Source: Terebella lapidaria
Lineage: Eukaryota; Annelida; Polychaeta; Terebellida; Terebellidae
Reading direction: 5' to 3'
Length of the DNA stretch: 64,000 nt
Assembly: GCA_949152475.1 (NCBI GenBank)
Contig: OX424569.1
Coordinates: 19,505,170 to 19,569,169 of the forward strand
Both the position numbers and the translations under genes were made by a program. The notes beneath the pieces are model-generated. The model saw only the letters and a program-made list of their open reading frames with translations, was not told the origin of the DNA and made no database searches. Shown here in pieces: positions 1 through 12,922 of the stretch; the first letter of the stretch is position 1; every line of letters starts with the position of its first letter.

Positions 1-837
1 ACTATACAAAGTCCCCCCACTATGTGACTATATAAGCTCCGCCCACTATGTGACTATACAAGGTCCGCCCACTATGTGACTATACAAGGTCCGCCCACTA
101 TGTGACTATACAAAGTCCGCCCACTATCTGACTATACAAGGTCCGCCCACTATGTGACTATACAAAGTCGCCCACTATGTGACTATATAAGGTCCACCCA
201 CTATGGTTACTATACAAGGTCCGCCCACTATGTGACTATACAAGGTCCGCCTACTATGTAACTATACAAAGTCCGCCCACTATGTAACTATACGAAGTCC
301 GTTCACTATGTGACTATACAAAGTCCGCCCACTATGTGACTATACAAAGTCGCCCACTATGTGACTATATAAGGTCCGCCCACTATGTGACTATACAAGG
401 TCCGCCCACTATGTGACTATACAAGGTCCGCCCACTATGTGACTATACAAGGTCCGCCCACTATGTGACTCTACAAGGTCCGCCCACTATGTGACTATAC
501 AAGATCCGCCCACTATGTGACTATACAAGGTCCGCCCACTTTGTTACTATACAAAGTCCGCCCACTATGTGACTCTACAAGGTCCGCCCACTATGTGACT
601 ATACAAAGTCCGCCCACTATGTGACTATACAAAGTTCGCCCACTATGTGATCACACAAAACCCGCCCACTATGTGACTATACAAGGTCCGCCCACTATGT
701 GACTATACAAAGTCCACCCACTATGTGACTATACAAAGTCCGCCCACTATGTGACTATATAAGGTCCGCCCACTATGTGACTATACAAGGTCCGCCCACT
801 ATGTGACTATACAAGGTCCGCCCACTATGTGACTATA

Positions 838-976
838 GGTCCACCCTGCACTGTATTTTATGTGTTTTTTTTCTCTTATACATGTCATATATATATATAT
901 GTCTATGCCAATGTTTTTGTCATGTATATGGCCCTTCTGCCTGAAATAAACATTTAATCAATTTAATTAATTAAAC
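838..976. repeat. AT-rich spacer 1 (subtype with TATGGCCCTTCTG)
   Basis: 139 bp, with T8, a (TA)n run and AATAAA in the GAAATAAAC context on the plus strand. It shares the TATGGCCC variant only with spacers 6 and 8, which fits the 11,946-bp offset match of the surrounding units to 12784. The 26-bp array resumes at once with ATACAAAGTCTGCCC. No ORF is visible. Confidence 0.93.
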
Positions 977-2148
977 ATACAAAGTCTGCCCACTATTTGA
1001 TTATACAAAATCCGCCCACTATGTGACTATACAAAGTCCGCCCACTATGTGACTATACAAGGTCCGCCCACTATGTGACTATACAAATTCCGCCCACTAT
1101 GTGACTATACAAGGTCCGCCCACCATGTGACCAAACAAAGTCCGCCCACCATGTGACCAAACAAAGTCCGCCCACTATGTGACTATACAAATTCCGCCTA
1201 CTATGTGACTCTACAAGGTCCGCCCACTATGTGACTATACAAAGTCCCCCCACTATGTAACTATACAAAGTCCGCCCACTATGTGACTATACAAGGTCCG
1301 CCCACCATGTGACCATACAAAGTCCGCCCACTATGTGACTATACAAATTCCGCCTACTATGTGACTCTACAAAGTCCGCCCACTATGTGACTATACAAGG
1401 TCCGCCCACTATGTGACTATACAAGGTCCGCCCACTATGTGACTATACAAGGTCCGCCCACTATGTGACTCTACAAGGTCCGCCCACTATGTGACCATAT
1501 AAGGTCCGCCCACTATGTAACTATACAAAGCCCATTCTCTATGTGACTATACAAGCTCCGCCCACTATGTGACTATACAAGGTCCACCCATTATGTGACT
1601 ATACAAAGTCCGCCCACTATGTGACTATACAAAGTACACCCACTATGTGACTATACAAAGTCCGCCCACTATGTGACTATATAAGGTCCGCCCGCTATGT
1701 GACTCTACCAAGTCTGCCCACTATGTGATTACACAAAATGCGCCCACTATGTGACTATACAAGGTCCGCCCACTATGTGACTATACAAAGTCCGCCCACT
1801 ATGTGACTCTACAAGGTCCGCCCACTATGTGACTATATAAGGTCCGACCACTATGTGACTCTACAAGGTCCGCCCACTATATGACTTTACAAGGTCCGTT
1901 CACTATGTGACTATACAAGGTCCGCCCACTATGTGACTATACAAGGTCCGCCCACTATGTGACTATACAAGGTCCGCCCACTATGTGACTATACAAGGTC
2001 CGCCCACTATGTGACTATACAAGGTCCGCCCACTATCTGACTATACAAGGTCCGCCCACTATGTGACTATACAAAGTCGCCCACTATGTGACTATATAAG
2101 GTCCACCCACTATGTGACTATACAAGGTCCGCCCACTATGTGACTATA

Positions 2149-2289
2149 GGTCCACCCTGCACTGTATTTTATGTGTTTTTTTTCTCTTATACATGTCATA
2201 TATGTATATATATGTCTATGCCAATGTTTTTGTCATGTATATGGGCCTTCTGCCTGAAATAAACATTTAATCAATTTAATTAATTAAAC
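2149..2289. repeat. AT-rich spacer 2 (TATGTATA-interrupted TA run)
   Basis: 141 bp. Its TA tract is interrupted by a G (CATATATGTATATATATG), unlike every other copy here, so it is a private variant. T8, AATAAA and the TTAATTAATTAAAC end are kept. Flanking 26-bp units match those of other spacers. Confidence 0.93.
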
Positions 2290-4139
2290 ATACAAAGTCT
2301 GCCCACTATTTGATTACACAAAATCCACCCACTATGTGACTATACAAAGTCCGCCCACTATATGACTTTACAAGGTCCGTTCACTATGTGACTATACAAG
2401 GTCCGCCCACTATGTGACTATACAAGGTCCGCCCACTATGTGAGTATATAAGGTCCGCCCACTATGTGACTATACAAAGTCCGCCCACTATGTGACTATA
2501 CAAAGTCCGCAGACTATGTGATTATACAAAGTCCGCCCACTATGTGACTATATAAGGTCCGCCCACTATGTGACTATACAAAGTACACCCACTATGTGAT
2601 TATACAAAGTCCGCCCACTATGTGACTATATAAGGTCCGCCCACTATGTGACTATACAAAGTACACCCACTATGTGACTATACAAAGTCCGCCCACTATG
2701 TGACTATATAAGCTCCGCCCACTATGTGACTATACAAGGTCCGCCCACTATGTGACTATACAAAGTCCGCCCACTATGTGACTATACAAGGTCCGCCCAC
2801 CATGTGACCAAACAAAGTCCGCCCACTATGTGACTATACAAATTCCGCCTACTATGTGACTCTACAAGGTCCGCCCACTATGTGACTATACAAAGTCCCC
2901 CCACTATGTAACTATACAAAGTCCGCCCACTATGTGACTATACAAGGTCCGCCCACCATGTGACCATACAAAGTCCGCCCACTATGTGACTATACGAAAT
3001 TCCGCCTACTATGTGACTCTACAAGGTCCGCCCACTATGTGACTATACAAGGTCCGCCCACTATGTGACTATACGAAGTCCGCCCACTATGTTACTATAC
3101 AAAGTCCGCCCACTATGTGACTCTACAAGGTCCGCCCACTATGTGACTATACAAGATCCGCCCACTATGTGACTATACAAGGTCCGCCCACTATGTTACT
3201 ATACAAAGTCCGCCCACTATGTGACTCTACAAGGTCCGCCCACTATGTGACTATACAAAGTCCGCCCACTATGTGACTATACAAAGTTCGCCCACTATGT
3301 GATCACACAAAACCCGCCCCCTATGTGACTATACAAGGTCCGTTCACTATGTGACTATACAAGGTCCGCCCACTATGTGACTATACAAGGTCCGCCCACT
3401 ATGTGAGTATATAAGGTCCGCCCACTATGTGACTATACAAAGTCCGCCCGCTATGTGACTATACAAAGTCCGCAGACTATGTGACTATACAAAGTCCGCC
3501 CACTATGTGACTATATAAGGTCCGCCCACTATGTGACTATACAAAGTCCCCCCACTATGTAACTATACAAAGTCCGCCCACTATGTGACTATACAAGGTC
3601 CGCCCACCATGTGACCATACAAAGTCCGCCCACTATGTGACTATACAAATTCCGCCTACTATGTGACTCTACAAGGTCCGCCCACTATGTGACTATACAA
3701 GGTCCGCCCACTATGTGACTATACGAAGTCCGCCCACTATGTTACTATACAAAGTCCGCCCACTATGTGACTCTACAAGGTCCGCCCACTATGTGACTAT
3801 ACAAGATCCGCCCACTATGTGACTATACAAGGTCCGCCCACTATGTTACTATACAAAGTCCGTCCACTATGTGACTCTACAAGGTCCGCCCACTATGTGA
3901 CTATACAAAGTCCGCCCACTATGTGACTATACAAAGTTCGCCCACTATGTGATCACACAAAACCCGCCCACTATGTGACTATACAAGGTCCGCCCACTAT
4001 GTGACTATACAAAGTCCACCCACTATGTGACTATACAAAGTCCGCCCACTATGTGACTATATAAGGTCCGCCCACTATGTGACTATACAAGGTCCGCCCA
4101 CTATGTGACTATACAAGGTCCGCCCACTATGTGACTATA

Positions 4140-4278
4140 GGTCCACCCTGCACTGTATTTTATGTGTTTTTTTTCTCTTATACATGTCATATATATATAT
4201 ATGTCTATGCCAATGTTTTTGTCATGTATATGGGCCTTCTGCCCGAAATAAACATTTAATCAATTTAATTAATTAAAC
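4140..4278. repeat. AT-rich spacer 3 (TGCCCGAAATAAA subtype)
   Basis: 139 bp, T8. It carries CTGCCCGAAA where other subtypes have CTGCCTGAAA. It pairs with spacer 18 at 36691 through the 32,551-bp offset duplication; the units on both sides also agree. Confidence 0.93.
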
Positions 4279-6225
4279 ATACAAAGTCTGCCCACTATTT
4301 GATTACACAAAATCCACCCACTATGTGACTATACAAAGTCCGCCCACTATATGACTTTACAAGGTCCGTTCACTATGTGACTATACAAGGTCCGCCCACT
4401 ATGTGACTATACAAGGTCCGCCCACTATGTGAGTATATAAGGTCCGCCCACTATGTGACTATACAAAGTCCGCCCACTATGTTACTATACAAAGTCCGCA
4501 GACTATGTGACTATACAAAGTCCGCCCACTATGTGACTATATAAGGTCCGCCCACTATGTGACTATACAAAGTACACCCACTATGTGACTATACAAAGTC
4601 CGCCCACTATGTGACTATATAAGGTCCGCCCACAATGTGACTCTACCAAGTCTGCCCACTATGTGATTACACAAAATGCGCCCACTATGTGACTATACAA
4701 GGTCCGCCTACTATGTGACTATACAAAGTCCGCCCACTATGTGACTCTACAAGGTCCGCCCACTATGTGACTATATAAGGTCCGCCCACTATGTAACTAT
4801 ACAAAGTCCCCCCACTATGTGACTATATAAGCTCCGCCCACTATGTGACTATACAAGGTCCGCCCACTATGTGACTATACAAAGTCCGCCCACTATGTGA
4901 CTATACAAGGTCCGCCCACCATGTGACCAAACAAAGTCCGCCCACTATGTGACTATACAAATTCCGCCTACTATGTGACTCTACAAGGTCCGCCCACTAT
5001 GTGACTATACAAAGTCCCCCCACTATGTAACTATACAAAGTCCGCCCACTATGTGACTATACAAGGTCCGCCCACCATGTGACCATACAAAGTCCGCCCA
5101 CTATGTGACTATACGAAATTCCGCCTACTATGTGACTCTACAAGGTCCGCCCACTATGTGACTATACAAGGTCCGCCCACTATGTGACTATACGAAGTCC
5201 GCCCACTATGTTACTATACAAAGTCCGCCCACTATGTGACTCTACAAGGTCCGCCCACTATGTGACTATACAAGATCCGCCCACTATGTGACTATACAAG
5301 GTCCGCCCACTATGTTACTATACAAAGTCCGCCCACTATGTGACTCTACAAGGTCCGCCCACTATGTGACTATACAAAGTCCGCCCACTATGTGACTATA
5401 CAAAGTTCGCCCACTATGTGATCACACAAAACCCGCCCACTATGTGACTATACAAGGTCCGCCAACTATGTGACTATATAAGGTCCGCCCACTATGTGAC
5501 TATACAAGGTCCGCCCACTATGTGACTATACAAGGTCCGCCCACTATGTGACTCTACAAGGTCCGCCCACTATGTGACCATATAAGGTCCGCCCACTATG
5601 TAACTATACAAAGCCCATTCTGTATGTGACTATACAAGCTCCGCCCACTATGTGACTATACAAGGTCCTTCCATTATGTGACTATACAAAGTCCGCCCAC
5701 TATGTGACTATACAAAGTCCACCCACTATGTGACTATACAAAGTCCGCCCACTATGTGACTATACAAGTCCGCCCACTATGTGACTATACAAGGTCCACC
5801 CATTATGTGACTATACAAAGTCTGCCCACTATGTGACTATACAAAGTCAGCCCACTATGTGACTATACAAGCTCCGCCCACTATGTGACTATACAAAGTC
5901 CGCCCTCTATGTGACTATACAACCTCCGCCCACTATGTGACTATACAAAGTCCGCCCACTATGTGACTATACAAAGTCTGCCCACTATGTGATTACACAA
6001 AATGCGCCCACTATGTGACTATACAAGGTCCACCCACTATGTGACTATACAAAGTCCGCCCACTATGTGACTTTACAAGGTCCGCCCACTATGTGACTAT
6101 ACAAGGTCCGCCCACTATGTGACTCTACAAGATCCGCCCACTAGGTGACTATACAAGGTCCGCCCACTATGTGACTATACAAAGTCCGCCCACTATGTGA
6201 CTATAGAAAGTCCGCCCACTATGTG

Positions 6226-6379
6226 ACTATAGGTCCACCCTGCACTGTATTTGATGTGTTTTTTTCTCTTATACATGTCATATATATATATATATATGTT
6301 TATGCCAATGTTTTTGTTGTCATGTATATGGGCCTTTTGCCTGAAATAAACATTTAATCAATTTAATTATTTAACTATA
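6226..6379. mobile_element. AT-rich spacer 4 flanked by ACTATA direct repeats
   Basis: The body is 6232-6373 (142 bp), with ACTATA at 6226-6231 and again at 6374-6379. It is the most distinct subtype: TTTGATGTG, GTTTATGCC, TTTTGTTGTCATG, GCCTTTTGCC and an ATTATTTA end. The first right-hand unit reads CTATGTGATTACAC, the ordinary form, whereas most other spacers are followed by CTATTTGATTACAC. I infer that this copy is closest to the original insertion: a short element ending AATAAA plus an A/T tail with a 6-bp target-site duplication. A 5'-truncated non-LTR retrotransposon tail is the best guess. Caution: the left GGTCCACC resembles the 26-bp unit, so the true left edge could be 8 bp further in. 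Confidence 0.5.
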
Positions 6380-7337
6380 CAAAGTCTGCCCACTATGTGA
6401 TTACACAAAATCCACCCACTATGTGACTATACAAAGTCCGCCCACTATATGACTCTACAAGGTCCGTTCACTATGTGACTATACAAGGTCCGCCCACTAT
6501 GTGACTATATAAGGTACGCCCACTATGTGACTATACAAAGTCCGCCCACTATGTGACTATACAAGGTCCGCCCACTATGTGACTATACAAGGTCCGCCCA
6601 CTATGTGACTATACAAGGTCCGCCCACTATGTGACTATATATGGTCCGCCCACTATGTGACTATACAAAGTCCGCCCACTATGTGACTATACAAAGTCCG
6701 CCCACTATGTGACTCTACAAAGTCCGCCCACTATGTGACTCTACAAGGTCCGCCCACTATGTGACTATACAATGTCCGCCCACTATGTGACTATACAAGG
6801 TCCGCCCACTATGTGACTATACAAGGTCCGCCCACTATGTGACTATACAAGGTCCGCCCACTATCTGACTATACAAGGTCCGCCCACTATGTGACTATAC
6901 GAGGTCGCCCACTATGTGACTATATAAGGTCCGCCCACTATGTGACTATACAAGGTCCGCCCACTATGTGACTATACAAGGTCCGCCTACTATGTAACTA
7001 TACAAAGTCCGCCCACTATGTAACTATACGAAGTCCGTTCACTATGTGACTATACAAAGTCCGCTTACTATGTGACTATACAAAGTCGCCCACTATGTGA
7101 CTATATAAGGTCCGCCCACTATGTGACTATACAAGGTCCGCCCACTATGTGACTATACAAGGTCCGCCCACTATGTGACTATACAAGGTCCGCCCACCAT
7201 GTGACTACAAGGTCCGCCCACTATGTGACTATACAAAGTCCGCCCACTATGTGACTATACAAGGTCCGCCCACTCTGTGACTATAGAAAGTCCGCCCACT
7301 ATGTGACTATACAAGGTCCGCCCACTATGTGACTATA

Positions 7338-7476
7338 GGTCCACCCTGCACTGTATTTTATGTGTTTTTTTTTCTCTTATACATGTCATATATATATATA
7401 TGTCTATGCCAATGTTTTTGTCATGTATATGGGCCTTCTGCCTGAAATAAACATTTAATCAATTTAATTAAATAAA
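7338..7476. repeat. AT-rich spacer 5 (AATTAAATAAATATAC end)
   Basis: 139 bp with the longest T tract seen (T9) and an AATTAAATAAA end shared only with spacer 20 at 40408. Its distance from spacer 4 (1,106 bp) is the same as between spacers 19 and 20, so both were copied together. Confidence 0.93.
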
Positions 7477-10321
7477 TATACAAAGTCTGCCCACTATTTG
7501 ATTACACAAAATCCACCCACTATGTGACTATACAAAGTCCGCCCACTATATGACTTTACAAGGTCCGTTCACTATGTGACTATACAAGGTCCGCCCACTA
7601 TGTGACTATACAAGGTCCGCCCACTATGTGAGTATATAAGGTCCACCCACTATGTGACTATACAAAGTCCGCCCACTATGTGACTATACAAAGTCCGCAG
7701 ACTATGTGACTATACAAGGTCCGCCCACCATGTGACTCTACATGGTCTGCCCACTATGTGATCACACAAAACCCGCCCACTATGTGACTATACAAGGTCC
7801 GCCAACTATGTGACTATATAAGGTCCGCCCACTATGTGACTATACAAGGTCCGCCCACTATGTGACTATACAAGGTCCGCCCACTATGTGACTCTACAAG
7901 GTCCGCCCACTATGTGACCATATAAGGTCCGCCCACTATGTAACTATACAAAGCCCATTCTGTATGTGACTATACAAGCTCCGCCCACTATGTGACTATA
8001 CAAGGTCCACCCATTATGTGACTATACAAAGTCCGCCCACTATGTGACTATACAAAGTACACCCACTATGTGACTATACAAAGTCCGCCCACCATGTGAC
8101 TATATAAGGTCCGCCCGCTATGTGACTCTACCAAGTCTGCCCACTATGTGATTACACAAAATGCGCCCACTATGTGACTATACAAGGTCCGCCCACTATG
8201 TGACTATACAAAGTCCGCCCACTATGTGACTCTACAAGGTCCGCCCACTATGTGACTATATGAGGTCCGACCACTATGTGACTCTACAAGGTCCGCCCAA
8301 TATATGACTTTACAAGGTCCGTTCACTATGTGACTATACAAGGTCCGCCCACTATGTGACTATACAAGGTCCGCCCACTATGTGACTATACCAAGTCTGC
8401 CCACTATGTGATTACACAAAATGCGCCCACTATGTGACTATACAAGGTCCGCCTACTATGTGACTATACAAAGTCCGCCCACTATGTGACTCTACAAGGT
8501 CCGCCCACTATGTGACTATATAAGGTCCGCCCACTATGTAACTATACAAAGTCCCCCCACTATGTGACTATATAAGCTCCGCCCACTATGTGACTATACA
8601 AGGTCCGCCCACTATGTGACTATACAAAGTCCGCCCACTATGTGACTATACAAGGTCCGCCCACCATGTGACCAAACAAAGTCCGCCCACTATGTGACTA
8701 TACAAATTCCGCCTACTATGTGACTCTACAAGGTCCGCCCACTATGTGACTATACAAAGTCCCCCCACTATGTAACTATACAAAGTCCGCCCACTATGTG
8801 ACTATACAAGGTCCGCCCACCATGTGACCATACAAAGTCCGCCCACTATGTGACTATACGAAATTCCGCCTACTATGTGACTCTACAAGGTCCGCCCACT
8901 ATGTGACTATACAAGGTCCGCCCACTATGTGACTATACAAGGTCCGCCCACTATGTGACTATACGAAGTCCGCCCACTATGTAACTATACAAAGTCCCCC
9001 CACTATGTGACTATATAAGCTCCGCCCACTATGTGACTATACAAAGTCCGCCCACTATGTGACTATACAAAGTCCGCCCACTATGTGACTATAGAAGGTC
9101 CGCCCACCATGTGACCATACAAAGTCCGCCCACTATGTGACTATACAAATTCCGCCTACTATGTGACTCTACAAGGTCCGCCCACTATGTGACTATACAA
9201 AGTCCCCCCACTATGTAACTATACAAAGTCCGCCCACTATGTGACTATACAAGGTCCGCCCACCATGTGACCATACAAAGTCCGCCCACTATGTGACTAT
9301 ACAAATTCCGCCTACTATGTGACTCTACAAGGTCCGCCCACTATGTGACTATACAAGGTCCGCCCACTATGTGACTATACGAAGTCCGCCCACTATGTTA
9401 CTATACAAAGTCCGCCCACTATGTGACTCTACAAGGTCCGCCCACTATGTGACTATACAAGTCCGCCCACTATGTTACTATACAAAGTCCGCCCACTATG
9501 TGACTCTACAAGGTCCGCCCACTATGTGACTATACAAGATCCGCCCACTATGTGACTATACAAGGTCCGCCCACTATGTTACTATACAAAGTCCGCCCAC
9601 TATGTGACTCTACAAGGTCCGCCCACTATGTGACTATACAAAGTCCGCCCACTATGTGACTATACAAAGTTCGCCCACTATGTGATCACACAAAACCCGC
9701 CCACTATGTGACTATACAAGGTCCGCCCACTATGTGACTATATAAGGTCCGCCCACTATGTGACTATACAAGGTCCGCCCACTATGTGACTATACAAGGT
9801 CCGCCCACTATGTGACTCCACAAGGTCCGCCCACTATGTGACCATATAAGGTCCGCCCACTATGTAACTATACAAAGCCCATTCTGTATGTGACTATACA
9901 AGCTCCGCCCACTATGTGACTATACAAGGTCCGCCCACTATGTTACTATACAAAGTCCGCCCACTATGTGACTCTACAAGGTCCGCCCACTATGTGACTA
10001 TACAAAGTCCGCCCACTATGTGACTATACAAAGTTCGCCCACTATGTGATCACACAAAACCCGCCCACTATGTGACTATACAAGGTCCGCCAACTATGTG
10101 ACTATATAAGGTCCGCCCACTATGTGACTATACAAGGTCAGCCCACTATGTGACTATACAAGGTCCGCCCACTATGTGACTCTACAAGGTCCGCCCACTA
10201 TGTGACCATATAAGGTCCGCCCACTATGTAACTATACAAAGCCCATTCTGTATGTGACTATACAAGCTCCGCCCACTATGTGACTATACAAGGTCCACCC
10301 ATTATGTGACTATACAAAGTC

Positions 10322-11711
10322 CGCCCACTATGTGACTATACAAAGTACACCCACTATGTGACTATACAAAGTCCGCCCACTATGTGACTATATAAGGTCC
10401 GCCCACTATGTGACTCTACCAAGTCTGCCCACTATGTGATTACACAAAATGCGCCCACTATGTGACCATACAAAGTCCGCCCACTATGTGACTATACAAA
10501 TTCCGCCTACTATGTGACTCTACAAGGTCCGCCCACTATGTGACTATACAAAGTCCCCCCACTATGTAACTATACAAAGTCCGCCCACTATGTGACTATA
10601 CAAGGTCCGCCCACCATGTGACCATACAAAGTCCGCCCACTATGTGACTATACAAATTCCGCCTACTATGTGACTCTACAAGGTCCGCCCACTATGTGAC
10701 TATACAAGGTCCGCCCACTATGTGACTATACGAAGTCCGCCCACTATGTTACTATACAAAGTCCGCCCACTATGTGACTCTACAAGGTCCGCCCACTATG
10801 TGACTATACAAGATCCGCCCACTATGTGACTATACAAGGTCCGCCCACTATGTTACTATACAAAGTCCGCCCACTATGTGACTCTACAAGGTCCGCCCAC
10901 TATGTGACTATACAAAGTCCGCCCACTATGTGACTATACAAAGTTCGCCCACTATGTGATCACACAAAACCCGCCCACTATGTGACTATACAAGGTCCGC
11001 TCACTATGTGACTATACAAAGTCCACCCACTATGTGACTATACAAAGTCCGCCCACTATGTGACTATATAAGGTCTGCCCACTATGTGACTATACAAAGT
11101 ACACTCACTATGTGACTATACAAAGTCCGCCCACTATGTGACTATATAAGGTCCGCCCACTATGTGACTCTACCAAGTCTGCCCACTATGTGATTACACA
11201 AAATGCGCCCACTATGTGACTATACAAGGTCCGCCCACTATGTGACTATACAAAGTCCGCCCACTATGTGACTCTACAAGGTCCGCCCACTATGTGACTA
11301 TATAAGGTCCGCCCACTATCTAACTATACAAAGTCCCCCCACTATGTGACTATATAAGGTCCGCCCACTATGTGACTCTACCAAGTCTGCCCACTATGTG
11401 ATCACACAAAACCCGCCCACTATGTGACTATACAAGGTCCGCCAACTATGTGACTATATAAGGTCCGCCCACTATGTGACTATACAAGGTCCGCCCACTA
11501 TATGACTATACAAGGTCCGCCCACTATGTGACTCTACAAGGTCCGCCCACTATGTGACCATATAAGGTCCGCCTACTATGTAACTATACAAAGCCCATTC
11601 TGTATGTGACTATACAAGCTCCGCCCACTATGTGACTATACAAGGTCCACCCATTATGTGACTATACAAAGTCCGCCCACTATGTGACTATACAAAGTAC
11701 ACCCACTATGT
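10322..11711. repeat. Spacer-free bridge of 26-bp units
   Basis: Ordinary 26-bp units without spacers. Present between the two large duplicated blocks here, but missing from the right-hand mosaic, where 10321-like sequence joins directly to 17865-like sequence (see 43338-43391). It contains the recurrent sets TCTACCAAGTCTGCC / GATTACACAAAATGCG and CCCATTCTGTATG. I see nothing else in it. Confidence 0.8.
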
Positions 11712-12783
11712 GACTATACAAAGTCCGCCCACTATGTGACTATATAAGGTCCGCCCACTATGTGACTCTACCAAGTCTGCCCACTATGTGATTACACAAA
11801 ATGCGCGAACTATGTGACTATACAAGGTCCGCCCACTATGTGACTATACAAAGTCCGCCCACTATGTGACTCTACAAGGTCCACCCACTATGTGACTATA
11901 TAAGGTCCGACCACTATGTGACTCTACAAGGTCCGCCCACTATACGACTTTACAAGGTCCGTTCACTATGTGACTATACAAGGTCCGCCCACTATGTGAC
12001 TATACAAGGTCCGCCCACTATGTGACTATACAAGGTCCGCCCACTATGTGACTATACAAAGTCCGCCCACTATCTGACTATACAAGGTCCGCCCACTATG
12101 TGACTATACAAAGTCGCCCACTATGTGACTATGTAAGGTCCACCCACTATGGTTACTATACAAGGTCCGCCCACTATGTGACTATACAAGGTCCGCCTAC
12201 TATGTAACTATACAAAGTCCGCCCACTATGTAACTATACGAAGTCCGTTCACTATGTGACTATACAAAGTCCGCCCACTATGTGACTATACAAAGTCGCC
12301 CACTATGTGACTATATAAGGTCCGCCCACTATGTGACTATACAAGGTCCGCCCACTATGTGACTATACAAGGTCCGCCCACTATGTGACTATACAAGGTC
12401 CGCCCACTATGTGACTCTACAAGGTCCGCCCACTATGTGACTATACAAGATCCGCCCACTATGTGACTATACAAGGTCCGCCCACTATGTTACTATACAA
12501 AGTCCGCCCACTATGTGACTCTACAAGGTCCGCCCACTATGTGACTATACAAAGTCCGCCCACTATGTGACTATACAAAGTTCGCCCACTATGTGATCAC
12601 ACAAAACCCGCCCACTATGTGACTATACAAGGTCCGCCCACTATGTGACTATACAAAGTCCACCCACTATGTGACTATACAAAGTCCGCCCACTATGTGA
12701 CTATATAAGGTCCGCCCACTATGTGACTATACAAGGTCCGCCCACTATGTGACTATACAAGGTCCGCCAACTATGTGACTATA

Positions 12784-12922
12784 GGTCCACCCTGCACTGT
12801 ATTTTATGTGTTTTTTTTCTCTTATACATGTCATATATATATATATGTCTATGCCAATGTTTTTGTCATGTATATGGCCCTTCTGCCTGAAATAAACATT
12901 TAATCAATTTAATTAATTAAAC
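12784..12922. repeat. AT-rich spacer 6 (TATGGCCC subtype)
   Basis: 139 bp, T8, with TATGGCCCTTCTGCC as in spacers 1 and 8. It is preceded by a GCCAACTATGTG unit shared with spacer 8. It pairs with spacer 8 (offset 4,673) and spacer 1 (offset 11,946). Confidence 0.93.

Larger units (their letters stand above)
1..3889. repeat. Left mosaic block of 26-bp units with spacers 1 and 2
   Basis: Only 26-bp units and two AT-rich spacers are present. Bases about 120-1150 match about 12066-13096 (offset 11,946), including a rare ATGGTTAC unit and spacer 1. Bases about 1441-2130 match about 13595-14285, sharing the aberrant CCCATTCTCTATG unit. A module ending in a GTCCGCAGAC unit follows spacer 2 (near 2509) and recurs at 3472 without a spacer in front of it, so part of this block was duplicated internally with a shift of about 963 bp. 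The left edge is cut by the window. Confidence 0.8.
3890..10321. repeat. Segmental duplication, left copy (partner 36441-43391)
   Basis: This stretch of 26-bp units with spacers 3, 4 and 5 matches 36441-43391 almost base for base. The offset is 32,551 bp up to about 5660 and 33,070 bp after it. The change is explained by a 597-bp tandem duplication in the right copy (near 38161-39240) and three extra 26-bp units here near 6090-6180. Shared rare markers include GGTCCTTCCATT units, the ACTATA-flanked spacer 4, TTACTATGTG after GTCCGC, and TACATGG. The stretch from 7477 to 12783 is the longest spacer-free run in the window (5.3 kb). Confidence 0.88.

Noticed and set aside
838-976. The AT-rich spacer as an LTR or a terminal-inverted-repeat DNA transposon
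   Set aside because: No terminal TG...CA, no inverted ends and no paired long repeats around coding sequence; only the short ACTATA flanks of two copies suggest insertion.
838-976. The spacer as a tRNA-derived SINE or another RNA gene
   Set aside because: I see no A-box or B-box promoter pattern and no cloverleaf; the body is mostly T and TA tracts.
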